Numbered from the stretch's first letter, positions 17,551 through 26,037 are shown. The stretch: 64,000 nucleotides of DNA from Niameybacter massiliensis (GCF_001282685.1 NZ_LN875035.1:1255571-1319570), one strand, 5' to 3'. Numbers and translations: made by a program. Notes: generated by a model not told the origin, from the letters alone.

Positions 17551-18681
17551 TTATCCTCTTATCGTTTCATAAGTTTCAAAATAAGCATCTAAAAAACAAT
17601 CACATTCTAAAGCACTCTTATACACTTTAGGATAGTCCTTTTTAATCTCTTTCATAATTCCCATCATCAAATCTACTGGATAAAGTTTGAGTAATGCCAT
17701 TAACTTTTCAATACTCTTACTTACTTCTCCCTCCTCCTGGTAAATAATATCCTCTAAGCGTTTAAGTATATTGGTTGCCGCTAGATATAATCTTGTATGG
17801 CTTTCATTTTTTACTCGTTCTATAAATGCTTCATCAAATGCCTCTGTTAAGAACACCTCATCATAACTTATTAAGAGACTATGATTCGCTTCTACAAAGC
17901 TTACAAATTCTTGCGCAATGACCTTTCCTACATTCCCCCCTATCACATTCACAAATACATGACGTGGGATATTCCCTTCACTTTCTTTATAGACTTTATA
18001 AGTCTTAGAAATTCTTTCATAGCTTCTAGGTGTAGCTCTAATATCATCCTCGTTAATAACATTTAAATACTCTGGGAAAGTAGAAATAAACTCGATGACC
18101 TTTTGTTCAATCCCCACTTCACTTGCCCATCTTAGCCATTGCACTGGATCACTTTCCATATTCAACCATACAAAGCGATTCTCCTGAGCCGCGTCCATAT
18201 CTACAACTTGATAGTCAAACTCTGATCCATACTTTTGTGAAGGATTCATTGCTGCCAAGATTTTTACTGTTTCATGAAGCTTATAACCATTGATTTCACG
18301 ATTCAAAATTAAATTCATAAGTTCTTGCTGTACTGTATGCTCACAACGATTGATTTCATCAATAAAGAGCAATACACTTTGTCCATTGTTGATAGCCCTA
18401 TCTATTTCTCTTAACTTAGTATGCACGGCATAGACGGTTGTTTTCTTCTCTATAAGCTGTCCATTGTCTCCTACTGCTGTATAAACTTCTACTGTTGGAA
18501 GCCCACCAATTTCACCTTCTTTAAGTAAGTTACCATCAATTATAATTAAGTGCCAGTCATTGGCCTTTGCTATTTCACGGGCAAGAGCTGTCTTTCCAAT
18601 ACCACTTTCCCCAACAATTAGAGGGACCTCTCCTGTAGCAAGTACTAATTCTACACTTTTTAATGTTTCTATAAAATTCAT
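17551..18681 (-). CDS. MoxR-family AAA+ ATPase
   Basis: 376 residues from the ATG at 18681, which has AGGAG at a 9-nt distance; an ATG at 18690 directly abuts that site and is less likely. Walker A GESGIGKTA, Walker B VLLFIDEINRC, sensor-1 ILAAMNPSQ and the arginine-rich region RATPRSYERISK are as in MoxR/RavA ATPases. The protein would couple ATP hydrolysis to remodelling of a partner bound through the VWA protein encoded 3 nt downstream. The upstream repeat-protein gene ends 12 nt before this start, so all three are one transcriptional and probably one functional unit. Confidence 0.92.
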   Translation of the reverse strand: MNFIETLKSVELVLATGEVPLIVGESGIGKTALAREIAKANDWHLIIIDGNLLKEGEIGGLPTVEVYTAVGDNGQLIEKKTTVYAVHTKLREIDRAINNGQSVLLFIDEINRCEHTVQQELMNLILNREINGYKLHETVKILAAMNPSQKYGSEFDYQVVDMDAAQENRFVWLNMESDPVQWLRWASEVGIEQKVIEFISTFPEYLNVINEDDIRATPRSYERISKTYKVYKESEGNIPRHVFVNVIGGNVGKVIAQEFVSFVEANHSLLISYDEVFLTEAFDEAFIERVKNESHTRLYLAATNILKRLEDIIYQEEGEVSKSIEKLMALLKLYPVDLMMGIMKEIKKDYPKVYKSALECDCFLDAYFETYETIRG

Positions 18682-18693
18682 TCTTGTCATCTC

Positions 18694-19497
18694 CTATGCC
18701 ATCTTCAGCTTTTCATCTACAGTAATTTGTTTGGCTTTCTTACTTCCATATTTATAAATAAAGTGTATCTTATCTATCTGAAAACGTATGCTACTTCTAT
18801 CAATCTTTCCACATCTTAAAAAGTCTCTCACATACTTTTCTTCCACTTCATCTGCTGAAAGTACTTCTTTTAACAGAAGCTCTAACTCATTTAATTCAAC
18901 TTGTTCCTCTATATATTTGATCACTAAAATATTTATCTTTAAAAAGGTAAGTAATCTCTCTTTATCTAGATTTGGAATAAAACGAATAGCATCCTCATTG
19001 CTTCTAATAGCTAGACACTGTGCACCATAGCTTGGTGACGTCATAAACTTTAAAGCATCATAGCTCGCCTCAACAGCTGCCTCTTGGGCAGACTCACAAG
19101 GGGACTTAATATACTTAATAGCATCATAATTGGTACGTACAGCAAGTAACTGAATGGCCTCACTTGGTTCTTCAATATACTGAATTGCCCAACCTGACTG
19201 ACCTACCGCAAGCTTCATCACTTCTTCTGTAGGTTCCTTAAGATATTCTAAGTTACTCCATCCTTTTTTTATAGCTTCAAGCATCATCTCTTCTGAAGGT
19301 ACCTGGACAAATTTAATTGCACGAGCATTATTGGCTACTGCTATCTCTTCCATTTCTTGTGTAGGCGCTTCTATATATTGTAATAATAGCCCATTCTTCT
19401 TAAGGGCAGCCAATTTCATTTCATCTGTAGGACTTGGAATCGTTTTGATTGCAAAAGGATTCATCTCAATCATCCTAATCATTTTTGCTTCTTCCAT
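18694..19497 (-). CDS. Repeat protein of ~22-residue units (DUF4116-like), MoxR-VWA operon
   Basis: 267 residues without a signal peptide. Residues ~10-195 consist of about eight to nine tandem units of 22 residues with the pattern 'LAV...N..AI.YI..PSEE' (for example AVGQSGWAIQYIEEPSEAI and AVRTNYDAIKYIKSPCESA). The pattern recalls DUF4116 repeats, which likely stack as helical hairpins. The C-terminal ~70 residues (from VELNELELLLKEV) are not repetitive. It is the first gene of the operon with the MoxR ATPase and VWA protein; an adaptor or client role is inference. The ribosome site (GAAAGAAG) is weak. Confidence 0.8.
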   Translation of the reverse strand: MEEAKMIRMIEMNPFAIKTIPSPTDEMKLAALKKNGLLLQYIEAPTQEMEEIAVANNARAIKFVQVPSEEMMLEAIKKGWSNLEYLKEPTEEVMKLAVGQSGWAIQYIEEPSEAIQLLAVRTNYDAIKYIKSPCESAQEAAVEASYDALKFMTSPSYGAQCLAIRSNEDAIRFIPNLDKERLLTFLKINILVIKYIEEQVELNELELLLKEVLSADEVEEKYVRDFLRCGKIDRSSIRFQIDKIHFIYKYGSKKAKQITVDEKLKMA

Positions 19498-19605
19498 TGT
19501 TTTAACTTCTTTCTATTATTTAATTAACTATTATTATCACTTAATATTTTATCTTTTTGTCTTTTAACTGTCTACACTTAAATTTTAACACTTTCACATA
19601 TAAAA

Positions 19606-19634
19606 ATGCACGTAAGTTTCAAACTTACGTGCAT
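19606..19634 (-). terminator. Terminator after the RNase H-like gene
   Basis: ATGCACGTAAGTTT (19606-19619) and AAACTTACGTGCAT (19621-19634) form a 14-bp inverted repeat around one base; minus-strand RNA continues as UUUUUAUAUG. Confidence 0.85.
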
Positions 19635-19655
19635 CTCTTATTCAATATCTATTGA

Positions 19656-20147
19656 TTACTCTTTTCTAAAAAAACGATTAATCTCATCACAAGCCATTTT
19701 ATTTAACTTACCCATATTACCTTTAACTTCTTCATTTTCTTGATCACGATCTTTTTTATTAAGACCCATTACCGTATAATCTATATCTTTTTGAAGGAGG
19801 CTTTCTATTGTATTCCATAAATCCATATACTCTTCGCCCTTATTAAAGCTAATTGCTTTACCAGATTTTTTCTGACTTATACCTCTTTGAAGTTCTTCTA
19901 AAATATACTCATTTGTTACATATATATGAATGGGTTGACCTACTTGAAGCATTTTTGTATCTTCCAATTCTTCTAAACCTGTTGCCAGGGCCATAAGCTC
20001 TAGTCTGGCTACTCGTGTTTCCTCTTCTAAAAGCTTAATTGCTTCCTTTGAAGTATCTCCTTGTTGAAGAATATAGGCACAAACGCCTACTGCTTGGTCA
20101 TTACGTTTTCTTTTATTTGCTTTACAATATAATTGTATTGGTGTCAT
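19656..20147 (-). CDS. RNase HI-like protein with degenerate active site
   Basis: I prefer the ATG at 20147 (163 aa), which follows AAAGGA...GAGAG; an in-frame ATG at 20192 lacks a ribosome site. The layout follows an RNase HI fold: strand IQLYCKAN, helix with ARLELMALATGLEEL (the Glu of the catalytic set), strand IHIYVTNEYILEEL, WNTIESLL, and final helix LNKMACDEINRFF. The usual first Asp (TDGS) is replaced by CKAN and the third (YTDS) by VTNE, so two of four metal ligands are missing. A non-catalytic nucleic-acid-binding role is possible. Family assignment is by pattern only. Confidence 0.68.
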   Translation of the reverse strand: MTPIQLYCKANKRKRNDQAVGVCAYILQQGDTSKEAIKLLEEETRVARLELMALATGLEELEDTKMLQVGQPIHIYVTNEYILEELQRGISQKKSGKAISFNKGEEYMDLWNTIESLLQKDIDYTVMGLNKKDRDQENEEVKGNMGKLNKMACDEINRFFRKE

Positions 20148-20255
20148 ATATACTCTCTTTTCCTTTAGTACTTGCTTTGTATAGTCTATCATATACTGTC
20201 AATATAAAGTCCATCTTCATTTCTTATTACTTATTATATATCCCTATCATTTATC

Positions 20256-20828
20256 TTACTTAATAATTTCTAATACATAGGCCTTAAAGGTCTCAAAACC
20301 TTCCATATCACGAGAAGTTCCTTTGTGCATTTCTTTTGTATAGAAATTATATTCCACATTCCCATAGTTAAAAGCTGGACTTGTTAAGATAAAGCTAAAC
20401 TCTGTCGTTCTATAATTAACCCCACTATTCATTGCCTTTACACAGATTTCAAGTAACGCTTCTGGATCTTCTAACTGTTTGTTTGCTACTATTTTAAGAA
20501 TGAAACTAAATAAACGGTAGCCTCCGTTTAAAGGAAACATTTCACCCTTTCCTGTATAAAAGAGTTTACCTGTATTATGGAAGTACTTAAGATTTCTAAA
20601 GCTCATATTTTTATAGGTATCTTCTACTTCTAATCCTTCTAGCTGAAAAGACTTTGCAGAGTCACTGATACTTTCCCAGCTTGTATCTTGTACCCCTACA
20701 TTATTTTTAATAGTTTTTTCGAACTGCTTATAAGCCTCATCTATCTTTTTATTTGTATAAATAACTGTATCATTAACAATGACACTGTATTCTCCATTAT
20801 CAAAAACTAAAGCCACTTTGCTACTCAT
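20256..20828 (-). CDS. Uncharacterised 190-residue cytoplasmic protein
   Basis: The start at 20828 has AAAGGAG at the right spacing; an ATG 18 bases upstream does not. I do not recognise a family. The N-terminal ~45 residues (VALVFDNGEYSVIVNDTVIYTNKKIDEAYKQFEK) look like a small beta-sheet with a helix; the middle has an aromatic-rich block (FHNTGKLFYTGKGEMFPLNGGYRLFSF). No signal peptide, membrane segment or metal motif is visible. It lies 108 bp upstream of the RNase H-like gene on the same strand and just after the end of the purine importer operon. Confidence 0.75.
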   Translation of the reverse strand: MSSKVALVFDNGEYSVIVNDTVIYTNKKIDEAYKQFEKTIKNNVGVQDTSWESISDSAKSFQLEGLEVEDTYKNMSFRNLKYFHNTGKLFYTGKGEMFPLNGGYRLFSFILKIVANKQLEDPEALLEICVKAMNSGVNYRTTEFSFILTSPAFNYGNVEYNFYTKEMHKGTSRDMEGFETFKAYVLEIIK

Positions 20829-20925
20829 CTTTATCTCCTTTATCATCTAATAATAATGATTATTATATCATATGAATTATATTATTAGTATGCTTATTTA
20901 CCTACTATACCCTTTATATAAAAAG

Positions 20926-20953
20926 ATTCCTAGACTGTATTTTGTCTAGGAAT
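20926..20953 (-). terminator. Terminator of the BMP-type importer operon
   Basis: ATTCCTAGAC (20926-20935) pairs with GTCTAGGAAT (20944-20953); the minus-strand tail is CTTTTTATAT. Confidence 0.87.
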
Positions 20954-20971
20954 TTTTAAAATTATAACAGC

Positions 20972-21904
20972 TTAACGCTCTTCTCTAAAGTAATTTTCTC
21001 CAAGTGCTTTTGGTCCTAAGTTCTGTCCACCTGAACGAATAGACCCTATCACAAGGAATAAAATAGTCACAACATAAGGTAACATATCTACAAAATATTG
21101 ATTAATTTGAATGCCTGCTGCTTGAAGACGTAAACCTAAAATATCTAATGCACCAAATAAAATGGCTCCAAAGATGGCTTTGAGTGGATGCCATCCAATG
21201 AAGATAACAAGTGCTACTGCAATCCATCCACGTCCTGCTGTAATATTTTGTTGCCATGCAGGTACATACACTAATGAAAGAAATGCACCAGATAAACCAC
21301 ATAACATCCCACCTATTACAAGGTTAAGATATTTATAAAGTTCTACACGAATTCCTACAGCATCTGCTGCCGCTGGACTCTCTCCAATCATACGTGCATT
21401 AAGTCCTACTTTTGTATATTTATAATAAACAAAAAGAATAATCCCTATAATATAAGCAAGATAAATAAAGATACTTTGATTAAAGAAAGCTGCCCCTATA
21501 ATAGGTATTTCACTTAGCAGTGGGATAGCTTTTGGTGCTAATACTGCCTTAACAGGCTCAGGTACAATTTGTCCTACCAGATTTTGTCCTAAAAAGTTAG
21601 CAAAACCTGTTCCAAATATAGTAAGGGTAAGTCCTGTTACAACTTGGTTAGCACGTAAAGATACAGTTAAAACAGCATAAATCAATGCACCAAAACCGCC
21701 TGCTAACATAGCTCCTAGTAATGCAAGCCATGCATTTTGAGTTGTTACCCCTACATTAAACCCGACTACTGCTCCCATAACCATCATACCTTCTACACCC
21801 AGGTTGATGTGTCCTACTTTTTCACTCATTACTCCGCCAAGTGTGGCAAGTAAAAGGGGTGTTCCTGCTATAACTGCTGCTATTAAAAATGACTCTATTC
21901 CCAT
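20972..21904 (-). CDS. BMP-type nucleoside ABC importer, permease 2 (NupQ/YufQ-like)
   Basis: 310 residues, about eight to ten hydrophobic segments, of the BPD_transp_2 permease family. Motifs LRANQVVTGLTLTIFGTGFANF, ARMIGESPAAADAVGIRVELYKY and GRGWIAVALVIFIGWHPLKAIFGAILFG match the permeases of guanosine/nucleoside importers. The ATG immediately follows the stop of permease 1, with AAAGGAGG inside that gene. It is the last gene of bmp-ATPase-permease-permease. The paralogous gene at 61613 has the same architecture. Confidence 0.92.
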   Translation of the reverse strand: MGIESFLIAAVIAGTPLLLATLGGVMSEKVGHINLGVEGMMVMGAVVGFNVGVTTQNAWLALLGAMLAGGFGALIYAVLTVSLRANQVVTGLTLTIFGTGFANFLGQNLVGQIVPEPVKAVLAPKAIPLLSEIPIIGAAFFNQSIFIYLAYIIGIILFVYYKYTKVGLNARMIGESPAAADAVGIRVELYKYLNLVIGGMLCGLSGAFLSLVYVPAWQQNITAGRGWIAVALVIFIGWHPLKAIFGAILFGALDILGLRLQAAGIQINQYFVDMLPYVVTILFLVIGSIRSGGQNLGPKALGENYFREER

Positions 21905-22975
21905 TTACATTGCCTCCTTTGCAACTTCTTTTTCAAAATGTACTTTATAGTTAATAAAGAATTGTGAACCAAGTACACAGAATAATACTACACCTTGGAT
22001 AATCTCTGCCGCTGCTTGTGGAATTTGATAAGCTGTCTGAATATAACTTGCGCCTTGTGTTAAGATTGCAAAGAAAACAGATACGACTACAATCCATGGG
22101 CTCTTAAGATTAGCAAGCCATGCAATAATAATAGCTGTATACCCTACTCCTGCTGTTAAATCCATTGTAAGTGTGTTGTTAACTGCAGATGCTTGAATCA
22201 TCCCTGTTAAACCACAAATTCCTCCACTTAAAAGCATAGCAAAAATCATAATCTTTCTTACATTCATCCCTGCATACTTAGCTGTATTTTCACTTTCTCC
22301 AAGTACCTGAATTTCATAACCTGCCTTTGTATGATTGATCAATATGTGAATACCGATAACTAATACAATGGCAATAATCCATCCCATATGTATACCAAAA
22401 ACTTTTGGCAAAATAGCATTATCTGTAAAGTTAGCAATCTTAGGGAATCCCATAGCTGCTGGATCTTTCCATGGTCCATATTGTAAGTAGACAATCCACT
22501 TAAGTGCAATATAGTTCATCATTAATGTAACAATGGTCTCATTTGTTCCAAATTTAGCTTTTAACATTGCTGGTATAAGTGCCCATATGCCTCCACCAAT
22601 CATCCCAAGGATAATCATAAGTGGGATAAGAATAATGGCTGGTAAATCCTTAAAATATAGTGCTGCAAATGTAGCTGCAAAACCACCCATTAAAATTTGT
22701 CCTTCTACTCCGATATTCCAGAATTTCATACGGAAGGCTACTGCAATCCCTACTGCTGTAATAATAAGAGGAATGGCTGTAATAACAGTTTGTCTGAAAC
22801 GGTGAGCTGATCCAAAGCATCCCTCTAACATAGAAGCATACACTTCAAAAGGATTATGTCCCATAACACCTATAAATACGCTGGTTAAAATGATAGCTAG
22901 TACAATAGCTAATCCTGTAATTGCTACTTTCTTCTTTGCAGAAATAGCGCCGTTTTTAGATACCCTTATTTGCAT
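21905..22975 (-). CDS. BMP-type nucleoside ABC importer, permease 1 (NupP/YufP-like)
   Basis: 356 residues, first permease of the pair. It has a short basic N-terminus (SKNGAISAKKK), a first membrane segment, an extracellular loop with NPFEVYASMLEGCFG, and the conserved FNIGVEGQILMGGFAATFAA-type segment (here WNIGVEGQ) and KFGTNETIVTLMMNYIA. Its start overlaps the ATPase gene by 20 nt, with GGGAGGAC as ribosome site. Together with permease 2 it would form the membrane channel for purine nucleosides. Confidence 0.92.
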   Translation of the reverse strand: MQIRVSKNGAISAKKKVAITGLAIVLAIILTSVFIGVMGHNPFEVYASMLEGCFGSAHRFRQTVITAIPLIITAVGIAVAFRMKFWNIGVEGQILMGGFAATFAALYFKDLPAIILIPLMIILGMIGGGIWALIPAMLKAKFGTNETIVTLMMNYIALKWIVYLQYGPWKDPAAMGFPKIANFTDNAILPKVFGIHMGWIIAIVLVIGIHILINHTKAGYEIQVLGESENTAKYAGMNVRKIMIFAMLLSGGICGLTGMIQASAVNNTLTMDLTAGVGYTAIIIAWLANLKSPWIVVVSVFFAILTQGASYIQTAYQIPQAAAEIIQGVVLFCVLGSQFFINYKVHFEKEVAKEAM

Positions 22976-24470
22976 GTTGTCCTCCCATCATTAACCCAAG
23001 CTGTTCTTTTGTTACACCATCTGCTTCTACAAGCCCTGTCATCTCTCCATCACACATAACCATAATACGGTCACAAAGTTGCATCAATACATCTAGGTCT
23101 TCTCCAACAAAGAGTACTGCTACCCCTTTTTCCTTTTGCTCATTAATCAAGTCATAAATTTGATGAGTAGACCCTACATCTAGTCCCCTTACAGCATAAG
23201 CTGTTATAAGCACACGTGGATTGGCATCAATTTCACGTCCTAAAAGAACCTTTTGTATATTCCCTCCTGAAAGCATTTTTACAGGATGATTTATATTTGG
23301 TGTTTTAATACTTAACTTCTCAACCATTGCCTCTGCTTTGGCTTTGATTCCTTTTTTATCTAAGAATAATCCTTTTTGCGTATGATACTCTTTTAAAAGT
23401 AGATTATCTGCTGTTCCCATGCTACCTACTAAGCCCATTCCTAATCGGTCTTCTGGGATAAAGCTCATACTAATTCCTTTTTCATAAATGGTTCTTGGTT
23501 TAAGACCCGTTACCTCTTCACCTTCAAAAACTAATTTCCCACTTTCTAAAGTCTTAAGCCCTACTAATGCTTCACAAAGCTCCTTTTGTCCACTTCCAGC
23601 AACACCTGCTACACCTAGGATTTCTCCACTTCTAAGGCTAAATGAAACTTTATTAAGTAATGGCACACCTTCTTTGTCTTTAACCGTTACATCTAAAATG
23701 TCATAGACAGACTTAGGATCATGAACTGGCTTACGTTCAATACTTAATGCTTCACTATGACCAACCATTAACTGAGTCAGATGTACTGTATTTGTATCTT
23801 TTATATCTACTGTTTTGGCTACCGTACCTTTTCTAAGAACAGTTACTACGTCACATAGTGCCATAACTTCATTTAATTTATGGGTAATAATAATGATACT
23901 TTTTCCATCTTGTTTCATAAGCCTTACAATATCAAATAACTTCTCCACTTCTTGAGGTGTAAGTACTGCTGTAGGCTCATCTAAAATAAGAATGTCACAC
24001 CCTCTATAAAGAACTTTAATAATTTCTAACATCTGCTTTTCACTAACAGACATCTCACTTACTTTTTTATCTAAATCAATAGTTAGGCCATATTTTTTAC
24101 AAAGTGTTTTTACACAATCTGCTTCATGACTTCCTTTGGTAAAGAACTTACCACTTCCTGCAATAATGTTCTCTTTTGCTGTAAAAGATTCTACTAATTT
24201 AAAATGTTGATGTACCATGCCAATGCCTTTAGCAATAGCACTTTTAGGAGAACTAAAATGAACTTTTTCAGAACGCACAAAAATGAACCCGCTATCAGGA
24301 CTATAAATTCCTGATAGCATGTTCATTAATGTACTTTTTCCTGCGCCATTTTCTCCTAGTAGGGCATGGATTTCTCCCTTTTTAAGTGTAAGGTCAACGC
24401 CTTCATTAGCAATTACCTCACCAAAACGTTTTGTTATGTTTTTTAATTGTACCACTACTGTTTGATCCAT
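22956..24470 (-). CDS. BMP-type nucleoside ABC importer, ATPase with two nucleotide-binding domains (NupO/YufO-like)
   Basis: 504 residues with two ABC domains in tandem, as in sugar/nucleoside importers. Domain 1: Walker A LLGENGAGKSTLM, signature MSVSEKQMLEI, Walker B ILILDEPTAVL. Domain 2 is degenerate as usual for the family: Walker A region GVAGVAGSGQKEL, signature MLSGGNIQKVLLGREI and a Walker B region VLITAYAVRGLDVG, in which the normal 'P-T-RGLD' reads 'AYAVRGLD'. So domain 1 likely carries most hydrolysis. AGGTGG precedes the start, 20 nt after bmp. Confidence 0.94.
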   Translation of the reverse strand: MDQTVVVQLKNITKRFGEVIANEGVDLTLKKGEIHALLGENGAGKSTLMNMLSGIYSPDSGFIFVRSEKVHFSSPKSAIAKGIGMVHQHFKLVESFTAKENIIAGSGKFFTKGSHEADCVKTLCKKYGLTIDLDKKVSEMSVSEKQMLEIIKVLYRGCDILILDEPTAVLTPQEVEKLFDIVRLMKQDGKSIIIITHKLNEVMALCDVVTVLRKGTVAKTVDIKDTNTVHLTQLMVGHSEALSIERKPVHDPKSVYDILDVTVKDKEGVPLLNKVSFSLRSGEILGVAGVAGSGQKELCEALVGLKTLESGKLVFEGEEVTGLKPRTIYEKGISMSFIPEDRLGMGLVGSMGTADNLLLKEYHTQKGLFLDKKGIKAKAEAMVEKLSIKTPNINHPVKMLSGGNIQKVLLGREIDANPRVLITAYAVRGLDVGSTHQIYDLINEQKEKGVAVLFVGEDLDVLMQLCDRIMVMCDGEMTGLVEADGVTKEQLGLMMGGQHANKGI

Positions 24471-24490
24471 ATTGCGCCACCTATATTTTA

Positions 24491-25633
24491 TTAGTTAATA
24501 TCGCCTACTACACCTTCAACAAACCAATCATTTGAAAGTTGGTCTTCATCACTTAATACAGAGCCTTCTGGTACTCTTTCATTCCCTGCTTGGTCTTTAA
24601 TTGGACCTTGGAAAGTATTAAATGTACCTGCTTTCATCTCTGCTCTTCTTGCTTCAATGATTTCTGCTATACCCTCTTTTGCATTTGCTGTAAGAGGAGA
24701 AATATCTACGATACCTGCATCAATACCTTCCCAGTAAGCACTAGGAGTGAATGTTCCATCAATAACAGACTGTACTGCTTCTACATAATAAGGACCCCAG
24801 TTCCAAATTGCACTAACAAGATTTGCATTTGGAGCAATTCCACTCATATCTTGGTGATATCCGATTGACCATACACCTTTTTCTTCTGCTGCTTGTTGTG
24901 CCCCTGCTGCATTTTGATGTTGAGCAAGTACGTCACATCCTTGGTCGATTAAAGCACTTCCAGCTTCTTTTTCTTTTGCTGGGTCATACCATGTGTTTGT
25001 CCAAGATACTTTTACAACTGCATCTGGATTAACAGCTTTTACCCCAAGTGTAAAAGCATTGATTCCACGAATAACTTCTGGAATTGGCATCGCTGCAACG
25101 TATCCAATTTGGTTCGTCTCAGTTTGAAGTCCTGCTACCATACCTGTAATGTATCTTGCATCTTCTACACGGCCAAAGTAATTTGCCATATTTTCTGTTG
25201 TTTTATATCCTGAACAATGGAAGAATGTTACTTCTGGGAATTCTTTTGAAAGTTTTTCTATGTAATCCATATAACCAAATGATACTGCAAAAATAACATT
25301 GCATCCTTGGTCAATCATATCTCTAGCTACTTTTTCTACTTCTTGTGTCTCTGGTACTGATTCTTTATAAACTGTTTGTACACCAAGTTGTTCTTCTAAA
25401 TAAAGTCTACCTTTATCATGAGATTGAACAAATCCACCATCTGCTACTGGTGCTGAATAAATAAATCCTGCTTTGATATCTGCATTTGCAGTTGTTTGAT
25501 TGTTATCACTTTTTTCTTCTGTTTTAGGAGCATCTGTAGCTTGTACCGCTGTACCTCCTGTTGAACAACCTGTTAATAGCATAGCAAGTGATAATGTTCC
25601 AGCTACTAATAATTTAAAACTTTTTTTAAACAT
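24491..25633 (-). CDS. BMP-family substrate-binding lipoprotein (nucleoside importer)
   Basis: 380 residues. The N-terminus is a lipoprotein signal with lipobox LLTGC (Cys23), then an acidic/Gln-rich linker. The Med/BMP domain shows KAGFIYSAPVADGGFVQSHDKGR, VPETQEV, GCNVIFAVSFGYMDYI, GYVAAMPIPEVIRGINAF and WTNTWYDPAKEKEAG, matching BmpA/PnrA-like purine-nucleoside binders. As the first gene after a purine riboswitch, it supports a guanosine/inosine or base-uptake role. Strong AAGGAAGAGG ribosome site. Confidence 0.95.
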   Translation of the reverse strand: MFKKSFKLLVAGTLSLAMLLTGCSTGGTAVQATDAPKTEEKSDNNQTTANADIKAGFIYSAPVADGGFVQSHDKGRLYLEEQLGVQTVYKESVPETQEVEKVARDMIDQGCNVIFAVSFGYMDYIEKLSKEFPEVTFFHCSGYKTTENMANYFGRVEDARYITGMVAGLQTETNQIGYVAAMPIPEVIRGINAFTLGVKAVNPDAVVKVSWTNTWYDPAKEKEAGSALIDQGCDVLAQHQNAAGAQQAAEEKGVWSIGYHQDMSGIAPNANLVSAIWNWGPYYVEAVQSVIDGTFTPSAYWEGIDAGIVDISPLTANAKEGIAEIIEARRAEMKAGTFNTFQGPIKDQAGNERVPEGSVLSDEDQLSNDWFVEGVVGDIN

Positions 25634-25668
25634 ATTCCTCTTCCTTCCATGATGTATTTCCTCAAAAT

Positions 25669-25717
25669 AAAAAAACTCTTTGCATAAGCAAAGAGTAATC
25701 TTCCTAACACTTCTAAA
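25669..25717 (-). terminator. Riboswitch-controlled terminator (expression platform)
   Basis: On the minus strand ACTCTTTGC-TTAT-GCAAAGAGT (25675-25696) is a 9-bp hairpin followed by seven Us. The competing antiterminator pairs 25774-25789 with 25702-25717 (16 bp including two G-U pairs) and GAGUAA of the aptamer P1 3' strand (25794-25799) with UUACUC of the terminator 5' arm (25693-25698). Ligand-stabilised P1 would free the terminator, so the switch should turn expression off. Confidence 0.9.
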
Positions 25718-25794
25718 TTCACTTCCAAAATAACTGATTTAATTATGCTAAATCTGTTTAGTCGAAATATGCCTTTAGAAATATTAGGATAGTT

Positions 25795-25865
25795 TACTCA
25801 TAGCCCAGACTCTTTATGGTAGTCGGTAGAAACGCTTAGACCTTATCTCCAAGCTTATATAAGTA
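25795..25865 (-). ncRNA. Purine riboswitch aptamer, guanine-type
   Basis: Reading the minus strand: P1 UACUUAUA/UAUGAGUA (8 bp with one G-U), P2 GCUUGGA/UCUAAGC with loop L2 GAUAAGG, the invariant J2/3 core GUUUCUACC, P3 GACU/AGUC with loop L3 CCAUAAA, and GGCUAU entering P1. The L2/L3 loops carry the G-G and C-C needed for the kissing interaction. The discriminating base before UAU is C, as in guanine/hypoxanthine aptamers (adenine aptamers have U). Oddities are G for A just before it, a bulged U at the end of P3 and a P2 that can extend into the usual J1/2-J2/3 bases. It precedes a nucleoside importer, the expected target. Confidence 0.92.
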
Positions 25866-25886
25866 CCTAACATTTTTCTTTTTAAC

Positions 25887-25940
25887 AATTCGAACGTTCG
25901 AATTTAAATTCATTATAATCGTACGACAATAAACTTTCAA
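25887..25940 (-). promoter_or_regulatory. Promoter of the nucleoside importer operon with an 18-bp palindrome at the transcript start
   Basis: TTGAAA (25935-25940) and TATAAT (25912-25917) are exactly 17 bp apart on the minus strand. Directly downstream, where transcription should begin, lies the perfect palindrome AATTCGAACGTTCGAATT (25887-25904). It may be a repressor operator or a 5' stabilising hairpin; the riboswitch aptamer begins 22 nt further on. Confidence 0.75.
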
Positions 25941-25998
25941 GTATATTTTTAAAAAAATATATTTATGTCTATAATATTTATTATACTAGAATTATTAA

Positions 25999-26032
25999 AA
26001 CCCTTGAACTAAGTTGTTTAAGTTCAAGGGTT
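25999..26032 (-). terminator. Terminator after the hydrogenase-rubrerythrin gene
   Basis: AACCCTTGAACT (25999-26010) pairs with AGTTCAAGGGTT (26021-26032), followed on the minus strand by TTTTAATAATT. Confidence 0.88.
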
Positions 26033-26037
26033 CTAAA

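Noticed and set aside
25891..25900. CGAACGTTCG as a LexA (SOS) box
   Set aside because: The Gram-positive LexA site needs four bases between CGAAC and GTTCG; here the half sites abut, and the gene is not an SOS gene.
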